Source: Ornithinimicrobium cryptoxanthini (GTDB lineage: Bacteria > Actinomycetota > Actinomycetes > Actinomycetales > Dermatophilaceae). From it: DNA of 64,000 nucleotides. The notes beneath the pieces were generated by a model. That model ran no database searches. It was not told the DNA's origin and worked only from the letters and a program-made list of their open reading frames with translations. The translations under genes and the position numbers were made by a program. The stretch spans positions 2,170,001 through 2,234,000 of the forward strand of contig NZ_CP099490.1 of the NCBI RefSeq assembly GCF_023923205.1, written 5' to 3'. Shown here in pieces: positions 38,079 through 52,710 of the stretch; within the stretch, counting starts at the first letter, position 1, and each line of letters opens with the position of its first letter.

Positions 38079-38240
38079 TCACGCGCCGGGAGGGGAGTCG
38101 GTGAGCCGTGCCTGCAGTCCACCCTGCGCCTGACGCGCGGCCTCGGCCCGCTCCGCGAGCGGCTGACCATCAGTCTCCTGGAAGGTGCTGATGACTTTAT
38201 CGACCACGGGATCACCGGTCTGCGGCAGCGGCTGAGTCAT
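38079..38240 (-). CDS. Conserved-position small protein (53 aa) upstream of tlyA
   Basis: A short frame beginning MTQPLPQTGDPVVDKVISTF and ending LTDSPPGA. It is acidic/amphipathic (VVDKVISTFQE, then AERAEAARQAQGGLQARL, probably one helix), with no membrane segment or cysteine. It fills exactly the gap between the HAD phosphatase and tlyA, where M. tuberculosis has the small conserved hypothetical Rv1693, and its TGA is 7 bp from the tlyA GTG, suggesting translational coupling. No strong Shine-Dalgarno is seen. Function unknown. Confidence 0.75.
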   Translation of the reverse strand: MTQPLPQTGDPVVDKVISTFQETDGQPLAERAEAARQAQGGLQARLTDSPPGA

Positions 38241-38302
38241 GCTGGCAGGTTATCGCGACTGGGTCGGCCCACGACGCACTTGTCCACAGCAGGTGCGTCA
38301 CC

Positions 38303-38382
38303 TGCTGGTCCAGCGCGACAGTCGGTGGTTCGGCGCGACAGTCTGTGGTTCGGCGCGTCAGCCTGTGGTCCAGTGCGGAACC
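38303..38382. repeat. 20-bp tandem repeats at the 3' end of the HAD gene
   Basis: Four degenerate 20-bp units (typical plus-strand unit CGGTGGTTCGGCGCGACAGT). The HAD phosphatase stop codon (38358-38360) falls in the third unit, so the last codons of the gene and its 3' flank are built from the same repeat. Confidence 0.75.
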
Positions 38383-39182
38383 AGACCAGGGATCGTGTCC
38401 GCGATCAGATCCGGGTGGTGGCTGGCCTCGGCCTGGTCGACCTCGGCGCGTCCGTGCACCCCCGTGAGGACCAGTGCCGTCCGCAGACCCGCCTGCTTGG
38501 CGCCGGCGATGTCGGTGTCGAGCCGGTCCCCGATCATCAGGACATCCTGGGCCGGCAGACCGATGCGTTGCAGCGCGATCTCAAACGCCGGCGCATGGGG
38601 CTTGCCTGTCACCAGATCCGGCTCTCGGCCAGAGGCATGGGCGACTGCCGCGACGAGGGACCCGTTGCCCGGGGCCTGGCCACGCTCGGTCGGCAGGGTG
38701 GCGTCGGTGTTGGTCGCCACCCAGTAGGCGCCCGCAGACACGGCATACGTGGCCTCGGCGAGCTCGCTCCAGTTGACGGCGGCGCCATAGCCCTGCACGA
38801 CCGCCGCGACGATCTCGCTGCCGCCGTGCCCCAGCACCTCACTGGGTTCGATCACGGGGATGCCCTGCTCGTCGAGGGCTGCGGTGACTCCGGGGCCACC
38901 GATGGGCAGCACGAAGCGGCCCTCTGGCACCGGATGGTGCTGGCGGAGATAGCTCGCGGCGACCTGGGAGCTGTTGAGCACCTCGTCGGGCTCTGCCTGG
39001 ACGCCCAGAGCCGTGAGGTGCGCCGCAACCTCTCCCGGAAGCCTGGCTGCGTTGTTGGTCAGGAACAGGATCGGCAGCCCCGCCTCCCTGGCCGTCTGCA
39101 GCCCCTCGACAGCGCCGTCGCAGGCGGTGCCGCCGCGATAGACGACGCCATCGAGGTCACACAGCAACCCGCGGACGGTCAT
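38358..39182 (-). CDS. HAD-IIA family sugar/glycerol phosphatase
   Basis: A 274-residue HAD phosphatase with the catalytic DxD in LLCDLDGVVYRG (Asp 9 and 11), motif II in FLTNNAARLPG, Lys in VTGKPHAPAFE and motif IV in IGDRLDTDIAGAKQAG. The IIA cap places it with p-nitrophenyl/phosphoglycolate/glycerol-3-phosphate phosphatases; the M. tuberculosis counterpart Rv1692 is a glycerol-3-phosphate phosphatase. The GTG/ATG start overlaps the TPR-gene stop by 4 nt. Confidence 0.9.
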   Translation of the reverse strand: MTVRGLLCDLDGVVYRGGTACDGAVEGLQTAREAGLPILFLTNNAARLPGEVAAHLTALGVQAEPDEVLNSSQVAASYLRQHHPVPEGRFVLPIGGPGVTAALDEQGIPVIEPSEVLGHGGSEIVAAVVQGYGAAVNWSELAEATYAVSAGAYWVATNTDATLPTERGQAPGNGSLVAAVAHASGREPDLVTGKPHAPAFEIALQRIGLPAQDVLMIGDRLDTDIAGAKQAGLRTALVLTGVHGRAEVDQAEASHHPDLIADTIPGLVPHWTTG

Positions 39183-40903
39183 CGAGCATCCGGCCCGTCC
39201 TGCGCGGGTTGATCCTCAGAGCCGTCGGGGGCAGGCTCGGCGGCTTCATCATTCATGGCCGCAGGCTCCTCATAGGCGTCGAGCTCCTGCAGGGGCACCC
39301 CACCTTCCTCGCGCAGGTCAGATGTCTCCTCGTCCACGTCAGTCGTGCCCTCGTCCGAGTCATCATCACCGAGGTCAGTGATGTCGACGCCGTCGAGCTC
39401 GCTGAGCCGGTCGGCCGCGTCGGTCAGTGCGTCCTTGTCGGCTTCCAGGGCACGGGCGAACCACTCACGTGCTGCATCCTGGTCGCCCGCGCCCAGCAGT
39501 GCTTCTGCATAGGCGTAGTAGAGCCGGCCGGCCCAGGACCGCTGCGGTGGGCTGGCCTGCACCAGCTCGCGCAGGGACTGCACTGCCGCGTCGTCCTGGC
39601 CGAGGTCGCGCCGTGCGCCACTGACGACGATCGCCAGCTCGACCCGGTCTGCCGCACTCAGCGACTGGGCAGCTGGTTCCTGCGCGAGTTCGATCGCCCG
39701 GTCGGGCCGTCCGAGGCCACGCTCGACGTCGGCCATGTGCGGCAGTAGGTGGTTCGAACCGCTGAGCCGCCTCGCGGTGCGGAACTCCCGCAGTGCCTCC
39801 GCCCACTCGCCACGGCGGTAGCGCACGAAGCCCAGGACCTCCCGCACGATGGCGACACGGCCTGCCCGGCGGGAAGCGTTCTCCGCGTGGTCGAGCGCGC
39901 CATCGAGATCCCCGGCAGCAAGAGCCTCCGAAGACGCGACGAGATGACGCGCCACGCCGTCAGCGTTGTCCTTGCTGAGAGTCAGCAGCTCCCGTCGGGC
40001 AGCCCGATCCAGCTGCTTTGCCTCAATGTGATCGGGGATCTCCGGTTCTGGCTTGCGCACCGGTCTGTGCCCAGAGTCACGGAAGTCGCGCTCTCGCGAA
40101 GGCCGGTCGCTGCCACCACGCGGCGCATGCCCCCGGTAGCCGCCGCGCTCGTCATCACGACGAGGCCCACGCCGGTCATCCTGACCCCGATAGCCCCCAC
40201 GCTCGTCATCACGACGAGGCCCACGCCGGTCATCCTGACCCCGATAGCCCCCACGCTCGTCATCACGACGAGGCCCACGCCGGTCATCCTGACCCCGATA
40301 GCCCCCACGCTCGTCATCACGACGAGGACCACGACGGTCATCCTGACCCCGATAGCCACCGCCACGCTCGTCATCACGACGAGACCCACGACGGTCATCC
40401 TGACCCCGATAGCCACCGCCACGCTCGTCATCACGACGAGACCCACGACGGTCATCCTGACCCCGATAGCCCCCGCCACGCTCGTCATCACGACGAGACC
40501 CACGACGGTCATCCTGACCCCGATAGCCCCCACGCTCGTCATCACGACGAGGCCCACGACGGTCACCCTGACCCCGATAGCCCCCACGCTCGTCATCACG
40601 ACGAGGCCCACGACGGTCACCCTGACCCCGATAGCCGCCACGCTCGTCATCACGACGAGGCCCACGACGTTCATCCTGGCCCCGATAGCCACCGCCACCG
40701 CCACGGTCATCGCGCCCCCGGTAGCGATCCTGCGCCGGCCGATCCGCCCGAGGACGCCACTCGCTGCCCCCACCGCGGCGTCCGCCTCCACCGCTGTCCG
40801 ACCGCCAGCTCCCCGACCTCTGGTCCCGGCTGTCACCACGACTCTCTCGCCGATCGTCGCGTTGACCGTCCGACGCCGGCTTCTCCGGGGACTCCTCAGC
40901 CAT
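39179..40903 (-). CDS. TPR protein with RG-rich tandem-repeat N-terminus
   Basis: A 574-residue protein in two parts. Residues 1-270 are disordered: a Ser/Asp/Arg/Gly lead, then ten YRGQ units (plus one YRGH) in a 20-22-residue repeat containing DDRRGPRRDDERGG, strongly charged and RGG-like. Residues about 290-520 are helical TPR-type repeats (LDGALDHAENASRRAGRVA, then RGEWAEALREFRTA), followed by an acidic tail. The TPR half corresponds to Rv1691-type proteins found next to HAD-tlyA; the repeat half is an expansion. A strong AAGGAGGG lies 5 nt before the ATG. RG/RGG tracts bind RNA in many proteins, so an RNA-linked role next to the rRNA operon is conceivable but unproven. Confidence 0.8.
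   Translation of the reverse strand: MAEESPEKPASDGQRDDRRESRGDSRDQRSGSWRSDSGGGGRRGGGSEWRPRADRPAQDRYRGRDDRGGGGGYRGQDERRGPRRDDERGGYRGQGDRRGPRRDDERGGYRGQGDRRGPRRDDERGGYRGQDDRRGSRRDDERGGGYRGQDDRRGSRRDDERGGGYRGQDDRRGSRRDDERGGGYRGQDDRRGPRRDDERGGYRGQDDRRGPRRDDERGGYRGQDDRRGPRRDDERGGYRGQDDRRGPRRDDERGGYRGHAPRGGSDRPSRERDFRDSGHRPVRKPEPEIPDHIEAKQLDRAARRELLTLSKDNADGVARHLVASSEALAAGDLDGALDHAENASRRAGRVAIVREVLGFVRYRRGEWAEALREFRTARRLSGSNHLLPHMADVERGLGRPDRAIELAQEPAAQSLSAADRVELAIVVSGARRDLGQDDAAVQSLRELVQASPPQRSWAGRLYYAYAEALLGAGDQDAAREWFARALEADKDALTDAADRLSELDGVDITDLGDDDSDEGTTDVDEETSDLREEGGVPLQELDAYEEPAAMNDEAAEPAPDGSEDQPAQDGPDAR
40137..40690 (-). repeat. 60-66-bp tandem repeats encoding the YRGQ/RGPRRDDERGG units
   Basis: About ten near-identical units of CTCGTCATCACGACGAGGCC... 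(plus-strand phase) of 60 bp (Pro type) or 63 bp (extra Gly). Neighbouring units are almost identical, with two variant blocks (GPRR versus GSRR), which points to recent unequal exchange. Confidence 0.9.
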
Positions 40904-40932
40904 GCGGCCCTCCTTATTGAAAGTTCTGTGGC

Positions 40933-40960
40933 AGTCTACGCGCCCACTCACTCACGCCAA
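40933..40960 (-). promoter_or_regulatory. Promoter of the TPR-HAD-tlyA-nadK-recN operon
   Basis: On minus, TTGGCG (40955-40960) and TAGACT (40933-40938) are spaced by 16 bp. Transcription would start about 25 nt before the ATG at 40903, which has a strong Shine-Dalgarno. Confidence 0.6.
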
Positions 40961-40989
40961 CTCCCGACGAAACTAGGTCCAGACATGGC

Positions 40990-41031
40990 AGTAGCCCCGC
41001 CCTGGACCGTGTGGTCTGGGGTGGGGCTACT
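40990..41031 (-). terminator. rRNA operon terminator hairpin
   Basis: AGTAGCCCCACCCC pairs with GGGCGGGGCTACT across a 15-nt loop, 10 bp after the 5S 3' end on minus. A stable 13-bp stem without a strong U-run. Confidence 0.75.
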
Positions 41032-41040
41032 GGAGTGTTT

Positions 41041-41159
41041 GTCCGGCGGTGTCCTACTCTCCCACACCGTCACCAGTGCAGTACCATCGGCGCTGAGAGG
41101 CTTAGCTTCCGGGTTCGGTATGTGTCCGGGCGTTTCCCTCTCGCTATGGCCGCCGTAAC
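41041..41159 (-). rRNA. rrf: 5S ribosomal RNA
   Basis: On minus the 119-nt gene runs from GTTACGGCGGCCATAGCG to GGACACCGCCGGAC; the terminal GGCGG/CCGCC stem, CCGAACCCGGAAG loop and GATGGTACTGC segment are typical of actinobacterial 5S rRNA. It lies about 117 bp after the 23S 3' end. Confidence 0.97.
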
Positions 41160-41276
41160 TCTATGGAGATGTCAAACCATTCTGGGCCCACCCGGGACAC
41201 CACGTGTGTGGTGTGGGGGTGGGGTTTGTGGTTCGTATCTCGGGAACCACACAGTGGACGCGTGTCATCTTTGTTG

Positions 41277-46365
<5,089 letters not shown>

Positions 46366-46815
46366 TCAAACACCCAACCACCCACCCCAAAAAGGCGGAC
46401 AGCCAAGCAAACTTTGACCCAAAGAAGGGCACAATCACTAGCAGAACAAGTCACACTGACTCATCCAACAAAATAATCAAAGAAATCCTTGCCACCAGAA
46501 CACACCACACACCCACACAAAATGGGCCCATGCCATGCCCCAGGACAGGGTAAAAATTGGCATCGATTACTGACACGCTGTTGAGTTCTCAAAGATCGGA
46601 CACACACCAACCACCACACCAGAAACAACCAGCACAGCGATTGGGGCAACCTGACTACTGTACCACCTTGCCGGCGCGTTTTGCACACCCGGCATCGCAG
46701 CGAACTGCGGCCGGCTTCGGCGTGGTGGAGTGTCTGCTCCTGCGGGACCGGCCACTCCGGTGAACCGGGTGTCCGTGCCTCCCTGCTGGGCTGACGTGAT
46801 GAAACTTTAGGTCAC
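46366..46815 (-). promoter_or_regulatory. rRNA operon promoter and leader
   Basis: A 450-nt region without genes upstream of 16S. On minus TGCAAA (46680-46685) and TACAGT (46657-46662) are spaced by 17 bp and give a candidate promoter. About 70 nt further on, TTTGAGAACTCAACAGCGTG (near 46570-46590) is the boxA-type leader sequence that matches the spacer copy. Lower GC and A/C-rich stretches follow up to the 16S 5' end, typical of rrn leaders. Further promoters upstream are possible but not resolved. Confidence 0.65.
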
Positions 46816-46881
46816 GTGCGCCGAGGAATACAAATCCGCAGGTCAGCGGCCCAGACGCCGCGTCGACCAGCGTTGCGCGGG

Positions 46882-48147
46882 TCAGGATGCGGCGCGACGT
46901 GCCGCAGCGAGGTTCTTGCGACCTCGGCGCAGGAGCGCGATGGACCCGTGCAGGAACTCGTCCTCCCCGAGACTGAGCTCAGGGTCGGTCACCTTCACGT
47001 TGTTGATGCTCACGCCGCCCTCCCCGATGAGGCGTCGAGCAGCGCCCTTGCTGTCCGCCAAGCCGGTGATGACCAGGGCGTCGACCACCGTCGTGCCGAC
47101 CGACACCGGCCCACCCGGCAGCTCTGCGGTCGCGTCGGACAGGGTGCGGGCGTCGATCTCGGCAGGGTCGCCCTTGCCGAAGAGCACCTGGCTGGCGGCC
47201 TGCACCTGCGCGGTCGCTTCAGCTCCGTGCACCAGGGTCGTCACATCCGTCGCGAGCACTCGGTGCGCCTCGCGCAGGTGCGGTCGCTCCTGCGTCGAGC
47301 GCTCGAGGTCCTCGATCTCCTCGCGGGTGCGTGTGGTGAAGACCTTGAGCAACTTGCTGACCTCCGAGTCGGCCACGTTGATCCAGTACTGGTAGAAGGC
47401 ATAGGGGCTGGTCATGTCCGCCGACAGCCACACGGCGTTGCCCTCGGACTTGCCGTATTTCTGACCGCTCTCGTCGGTCAGCAACGGTGTGGTCATGACA
47501 TGCACGCTCGCCCCCTCCGCGCGGTGCACCAGGTCGACACCGGCGGTGAGGTTGCCCCACTGGTCCTGTCCACCGGTCTGCAGCGTGCAGCCGTGCTCGC
47601 GGTAGAGGTGCAGGTAGTCCAGCGCCTGCAGGATCTGGTAGCTGAACTCGGTGTAGCTGATCCCCGCCTCGCTCTGCAGCCGGGCCGCGACCGCATCCTT
47701 GCGGATCATCTGGTTGACCCGGAAGTGCTGGCCGATCTCGCGCAGGAAGTCGAGCGCCGACATCGGGGCCGTCCAGTCCAGGTTGTCCACGAGCAGAGCC
47801 GGGTTGTCGCCCTCGAACTCGACGAACGGCAGGACCAGCTCCTTGATCCGCGCCACGTTGGCTGCGGTCTGGTCCTTGGTCTTGAGAGTGCGTTCGCTGG
47901 TGGGCTTCGGGTCCCCGATCAGGCCGGTCGAGCCGCCGACGAGGACGATGACCCGGTGGCCTGCGCGCTGCAGGTGGCGCAGCATGACCAGCTGCACCAG
48001 GTTGCCAAAGTGGAGGGAGGGGGCGGTCGGGTCGAAGCCGCAGTAGACCGTGACCTGGCCGTCACTCAGCTCCTTGCGCAGCGCTGTCTCGTCGGTGGTC
48101 TGGGCCACCAGCCCTCGCCACTGCAGCTCTTCGAAGATGTCGCTCAC
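46882..48147 (-). CDS. tyrS: Tyrosyl-tRNA synthetase
   Basis: A 421-residue class I synthetase. The HIGH motif is HFGN (46-49) in APSLHFGNL, the tyrosine pocket is VYCGFDPTA, KMSKS is KYGKS (about 231-235), and a C-terminal S4 domain (SKGAARRLIGEGGVSINNVK) binds tRNA. I start at the GTG at 48147 (MSDIFEELQW), preceded by GAGG; upstream codons belong to the gap. A -10-like TAGGCT lies at 48185-48190. It sits immediately upstream of the rRNA operon on the same strand. Confidence 0.96.
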   Translation of the reverse strand: MSDIFEELQWRGLVAQTTDETALRKELSDGQVTVYCGFDPTAPSLHFGNLVQLVMLRHLQRAGHRVIVLVGGSTGLIGDPKPTSERTLKTKDQTAANVARIKELVLPFVEFEGDNPALLVDNLDWTAPMSALDFLREIGQHFRVNQMIRKDAVAARLQSEAGISYTEFSYQILQALDYLHLYREHGCTLQTGGQDQWGNLTAGVDLVHRAEGASVHVMTTPLLTDESGQKYGKSEGNAVWLSADMTSPYAFYQYWINVADSEVSKLLKVFTTRTREEIEDLERSTQERPHLREAHRVLATDVTTLVHGAEATAQVQAASQVLFGKGDPAEIDARTLSDATAELPGGPVSVGTTVVDALVITGLADSKGAARRLIGEGGVSINNVKVTDPELSLGEDEFLHGSIALLRRGRKNLAAARRAAS

Positions 48148-48193
48148 GTCTGCCTCACGTCTCTCGGATCGGTCGTGCTGGGTCAGCCTACGT

Positions 48194-48847
48194 TCAGCTG
48201 CGACGGCGCAGGGGCGCGGCGGGCCGATAGTCGGACACGCTCGGCTCCCCGTCGATCCAGAACCGCCAGGGGTATGCCGTGCCGTCCCCACCCGGACCCC
48301 GCACTCCGACCCGTGGTCCAGTGCGGATCACGCCGGGATCGATCCGCTCCTCACCAGGGAGCAGCCGCACGGTCCCCGGTCCCAACAGGTCAGCGCCGTA
48401 GTCATCCAGCGTCAGCCCGAGCGCCTGGGCCAGCCGCGCGGGACCTCGCGCCAGGTCACGCACCGCAGGCACCCGGCCGGTGCGCGCCGACGTGCGCCGG
48501 CTCCGGGCCGCCTCCTCCCCGCTGATCAGCTCACCGGCCCGCAGCAGCACAGCCTGAGCGGTGCCGTCGGTGCCGCACACCACGTTGGCGCAGGTGTGCA
48601 TGCCATAGGTGAAGTAGACATACAGATAGCCGGCCGGCCCGAACATCACCTCGTTGCGCCTGGTGCGACCACGGAACGCATGGGATCCGGGGTCCTGCTC
48701 GCCGGCATACGCCTCGACCTCGGTGAGCCGCACCGCGACGCCATCGTGCTCGATCACCGTCCCCAGCAGGTCTGGTGCCACCTCGAGGGCAGGACGGGCC
48801 AGGAACTCGTGCGTGATCACGGGGTCAGGCTCAGCGCGGGACGTCAC
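48194..48847 (-). CDS. mpg: 3-methyladenine DNA glycosylase (AAG/MPG family)
   Basis: A 217-residue base-excision glycosylase removing alkylated purines. Conserved blocks are LLGTVI, RLTEVEAYAGEQDPGSHAFRG (catalytic Glu in EVEAY), VMFGPAGYLYVYFTYGMH and LLRAGELISG. The GTG at 48847 lies 11 nt after the argH stop; a GTG nine codons on (48820) is equally possible. The argH-mpg-tyrS order matches other actinobacteria. Confidence 0.9.
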   Translation of the reverse strand: MTSRAEPDPVITHEFLARPALEVAPDLLGTVIEHDGVAVRLTEVEAYAGEQDPGSHAFRGRTRRNEVMFGPAGYLYVYFTYGMHTCANVVCGTDGTAQAVLLRAGELISGEEAARSRRTSARTGRVPAVRDLARGPARLAQALGLTLDDYGADLLGPGTVRLLPGEERIDPGVIRTGPRVGVRGPGGDGTAYPWRFWIDGEPSVSDYRPAAPLRRRS

Positions 48848-48857
48848 GGAAGCCCGG

Positions 48858-50863
<2,006 letters not shown>

Positions 50864-50870
50864 CTGCACA

Positions 50871-50891
50871 ACTATACAAGCGCATGCATAG
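50871..50891 (-). promoter_or_regulatory. argR -10 box overlapped by a candidate ARG box
   Basis: TATAGT (50871-50876, minus) is 7 nt before the argR GTG. The 20-bp sequence CTATGCATGCGCTTGTATAG on minus (50872-50891) is an inverted repeat with 6 of 7 arm positions complementary, similar in size to ArgR half-site pairs; it also contains ATGCAT. Confidence 0.65.
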
Positions 50892-51854
50892 TCATGCGGA
50901 ATCGCCCCACCGTTCGCGCAGCCAGTCCGCGGCCGCGCCGCCCTGGGCACGCTGGAACGCGCGCACCGTCGGCAACCCGGGCGGTGCGGGCAGCCGGGCG
51001 GCGTGCACGAAGTAGCCGAGCAGCGCGCTCAGCAGGACGTCCACGTCCTCCTCGCTCGCGCCCAGGTCGGCCAACCGCGGCGCGTATGCCGCCACGTCCG
51101 GTCCCCCATGGACCCGCACGTTGAAGAGCAGCATCAGCGAGTCGACCCAGGCACTCCCGCGGCAGGCCCAGGGCCAGTCGACGACCCGGACAGCACCGTC
51201 TCCGGTCACCAGCAGGTTGTCCGAGCGGATGTCGGTGTGCACCAAACGGTCACCTCGCAGGAGCGGCACAGCTGCGGCGCTCAGCTCGACGAGCCGGTCC
51301 AGGTGGGCCACCACCCACGGGTCCAGGCCCTCCGGCGGGTCGGCCACGATCTCGGGCCACAACGACACGTCGCCGGCCATATCCTCCTCCAGTGCCGGCA
51401 GGTCGACCGTCTCGGGCAGCGGCTCAGCTGCCAGGCGCGCGAGGGAGTCCAACGCCGCCTCGACCTCGTGGCCCTGCCACGGCACATGCGGGTGGCGCCC
51501 TGGGATGTCCTCGACCATCAGGGCGACCCAGCGCTCACCCGCGATGCGCTCGTCGAGAGAGGAGAGCAGGACCGGCGCCCCGGCATACGCCGGCAGCTGT
51601 TGCAGGACAGCGATCTCGCGGGCGACCAGGTCCGGGGTGTGGGCGTTCAGACTCTCGCCCACCGCCTTGACGAACGCGCTCCCCCGCGAGCCACGCACCC
51701 GATCGGCCGTGCCCGGCGAGAAGCCGCCCTGTTGCGGGCGGACCTCGCCCACCTTGCCGAGCTCCCCAGCCACCCAGTCGCGGACTGGCTGCGGCAGATC
51801 ATCCCAGCTGATCCGCACGCCATAGGGCTGGATCGGCTCGGGGGTCGCGGACAT
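50892..51854 (-). CDS. Phosphotransferase (APH-fold) family protein
   Basis: A 320-residue kinase-fold protein. [13 protein letters not shown] (about 220) is the catalytic loop with Asp and the following Asn, and [17 protein letters not shown] the metal-binding Asp block; [21 protein letters not shown] is the N-lobe Lys region. Substrate unknown; such genes are frequent in actinobacteria and are not by themselves resistance genes. The ATG at 51854 is 6 nt after TAGCGT (51861-51866), a leaderless arrangement. It lies where argCJBDF would be expected between pheT and argR. Confidence 0.8.
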   Translation of the reverse strand: MSATPEPIQPYGVRISWDDLPQPVRDWVAGELGKVGEVRPQQGGFSPGTADRVRGSRGSAFVKAVGESLNAHTPDLVAREIAVLQQLPAYAGAPVLLSSLDERIAGERWVALMVEDIPGRHPHVPWQGHEVEAALDSLARLAAEPLPETVDLPALEEDMAGDVSLWPEIVADPPEGLDPWVVAHLDRLVELSAAAVPLLRGDRLVHTDIRSDNLLVTGDGAVRVVDWPWACRGSAWVDSLMLLFNVRVHGGPDVAAYAPRLADLGASEEDVDVLLSALLGYFVHAARLPAPPGLPTVRAFQRAQGGAAADWLRERWGDSA

Positions 51855-51936
51855 GCGAGCACGCTAACAAGTCGCCATGATGCCCGCCGACCGGATTCTC
51901 GTGCGGTGCTCGGACCGTCGCACCACCCGCACTGGC

Positions 51937-52710
51937 TCACGCCAACGGATCGTCCTCGCCCCAGGGGCGCAGCCGGAGCATCCGCTCGCCGTCACCCAGC
52001 CCCTCGGCCGACTTGGCTCGCAGCACGTCAAGGTCGTCGGCTCCGGCCCGCACCATGCGTCCCGAAAAGCCGTCGAGCTCACCGTCCGCGATGGCCAACG
52101 CCAGGGCCTTGAGGTCCTCTGGACTCGTCCATTCGGTCCGGTCCTCGTGCATCTGCATGCCGTGGGTCATGTCGGTCTCGATGACACCTGGCGCCAGGTC
52201 GAAGGCTTGCACGTTGTGCTCGGCACCTGCGAGCGCCACCCCGCCGGTCAGCCGCGCCAGCGCCGACTTGCTGGCGTGGTATGCCGTGAGGACCGCGCTC
52301 TCCCGCGTCCCCGAGCCGCTGTTGAGGTTGATGATCCGGCCGCCACCGGCAGCGATCATGTGCGGCACGACGGCACGGGTCACCAGGAACGGACCGCGCA
52401 CGTTGGTCTCCATCACCTGCCACCACTGCTCGGGGTCGGCCTCCCAGAGCGGGACCTCACGCTCGACCAGGCCGGCGTTGTTGACCAGCAGGTCGATGCG
52501 GCCGTGCTCGGCGATCACCCCGTCGACGGCTGCCTGCACCGCGGCCAGGTCGGTGACGTCGCAGGCGGTCGTCGGCGTTCCAGTGGAGTCGTCAGCTCCG
52601 CTGCGGGACAGGCCCACGACCTCCCACCCGGCGCCACGGAAGGCTCCGGCAAGGTGCGCCCCGATGCCTCGTGAGGCACCGGTGATCAGGGCAACCCTCG
52701 GCATCCTCAT
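51937..52710 (-). CDS. Short-chain dehydrogenase/reductase
   Basis: A 257-residue classical SDR: TGASRGIG (9-16) binds NAD(P), NNAG (about 77-80) stabilises the core, and the catalytic triad is Ser in NLNSGSG, Tyr and Lys in YHASK. The substrate cannot be predicted. Its ATG overlaps the pheT stop by 4 nt, so it is the third gene of a pheS-pheT-SDR operon. Confidence 0.88.
   Translation of the reverse strand: MRMPRVALITGASRGIGAHLAGAFRGAGWEVVGLSRSGADDSTGTPTTACDVTDLAAVQAAVDGVIAEHGRIDLLVNNAGLVEREVPLWEADPEQWWQVMETNVRGPFLVTRAVVPHMIAAGGGRIINLNSGSGTRESAVLTAYHASKSALARLTGGVALAGAEHNVQAFDLAPGVIETDMTHGMQMHEDRTEWTSPEDLKALALAIADGELDGFSGRMVRAGADDLDVLRAKSAEGLGDGERMLRLRPWGEDDPLA

Noticed and set aside
40137..40690. 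CRISPR-like regular repeats
   Set aside because: The 60-63-bp units are contiguous, without unique spacers, and translate into an uninterrupted RG-rich protein segment.
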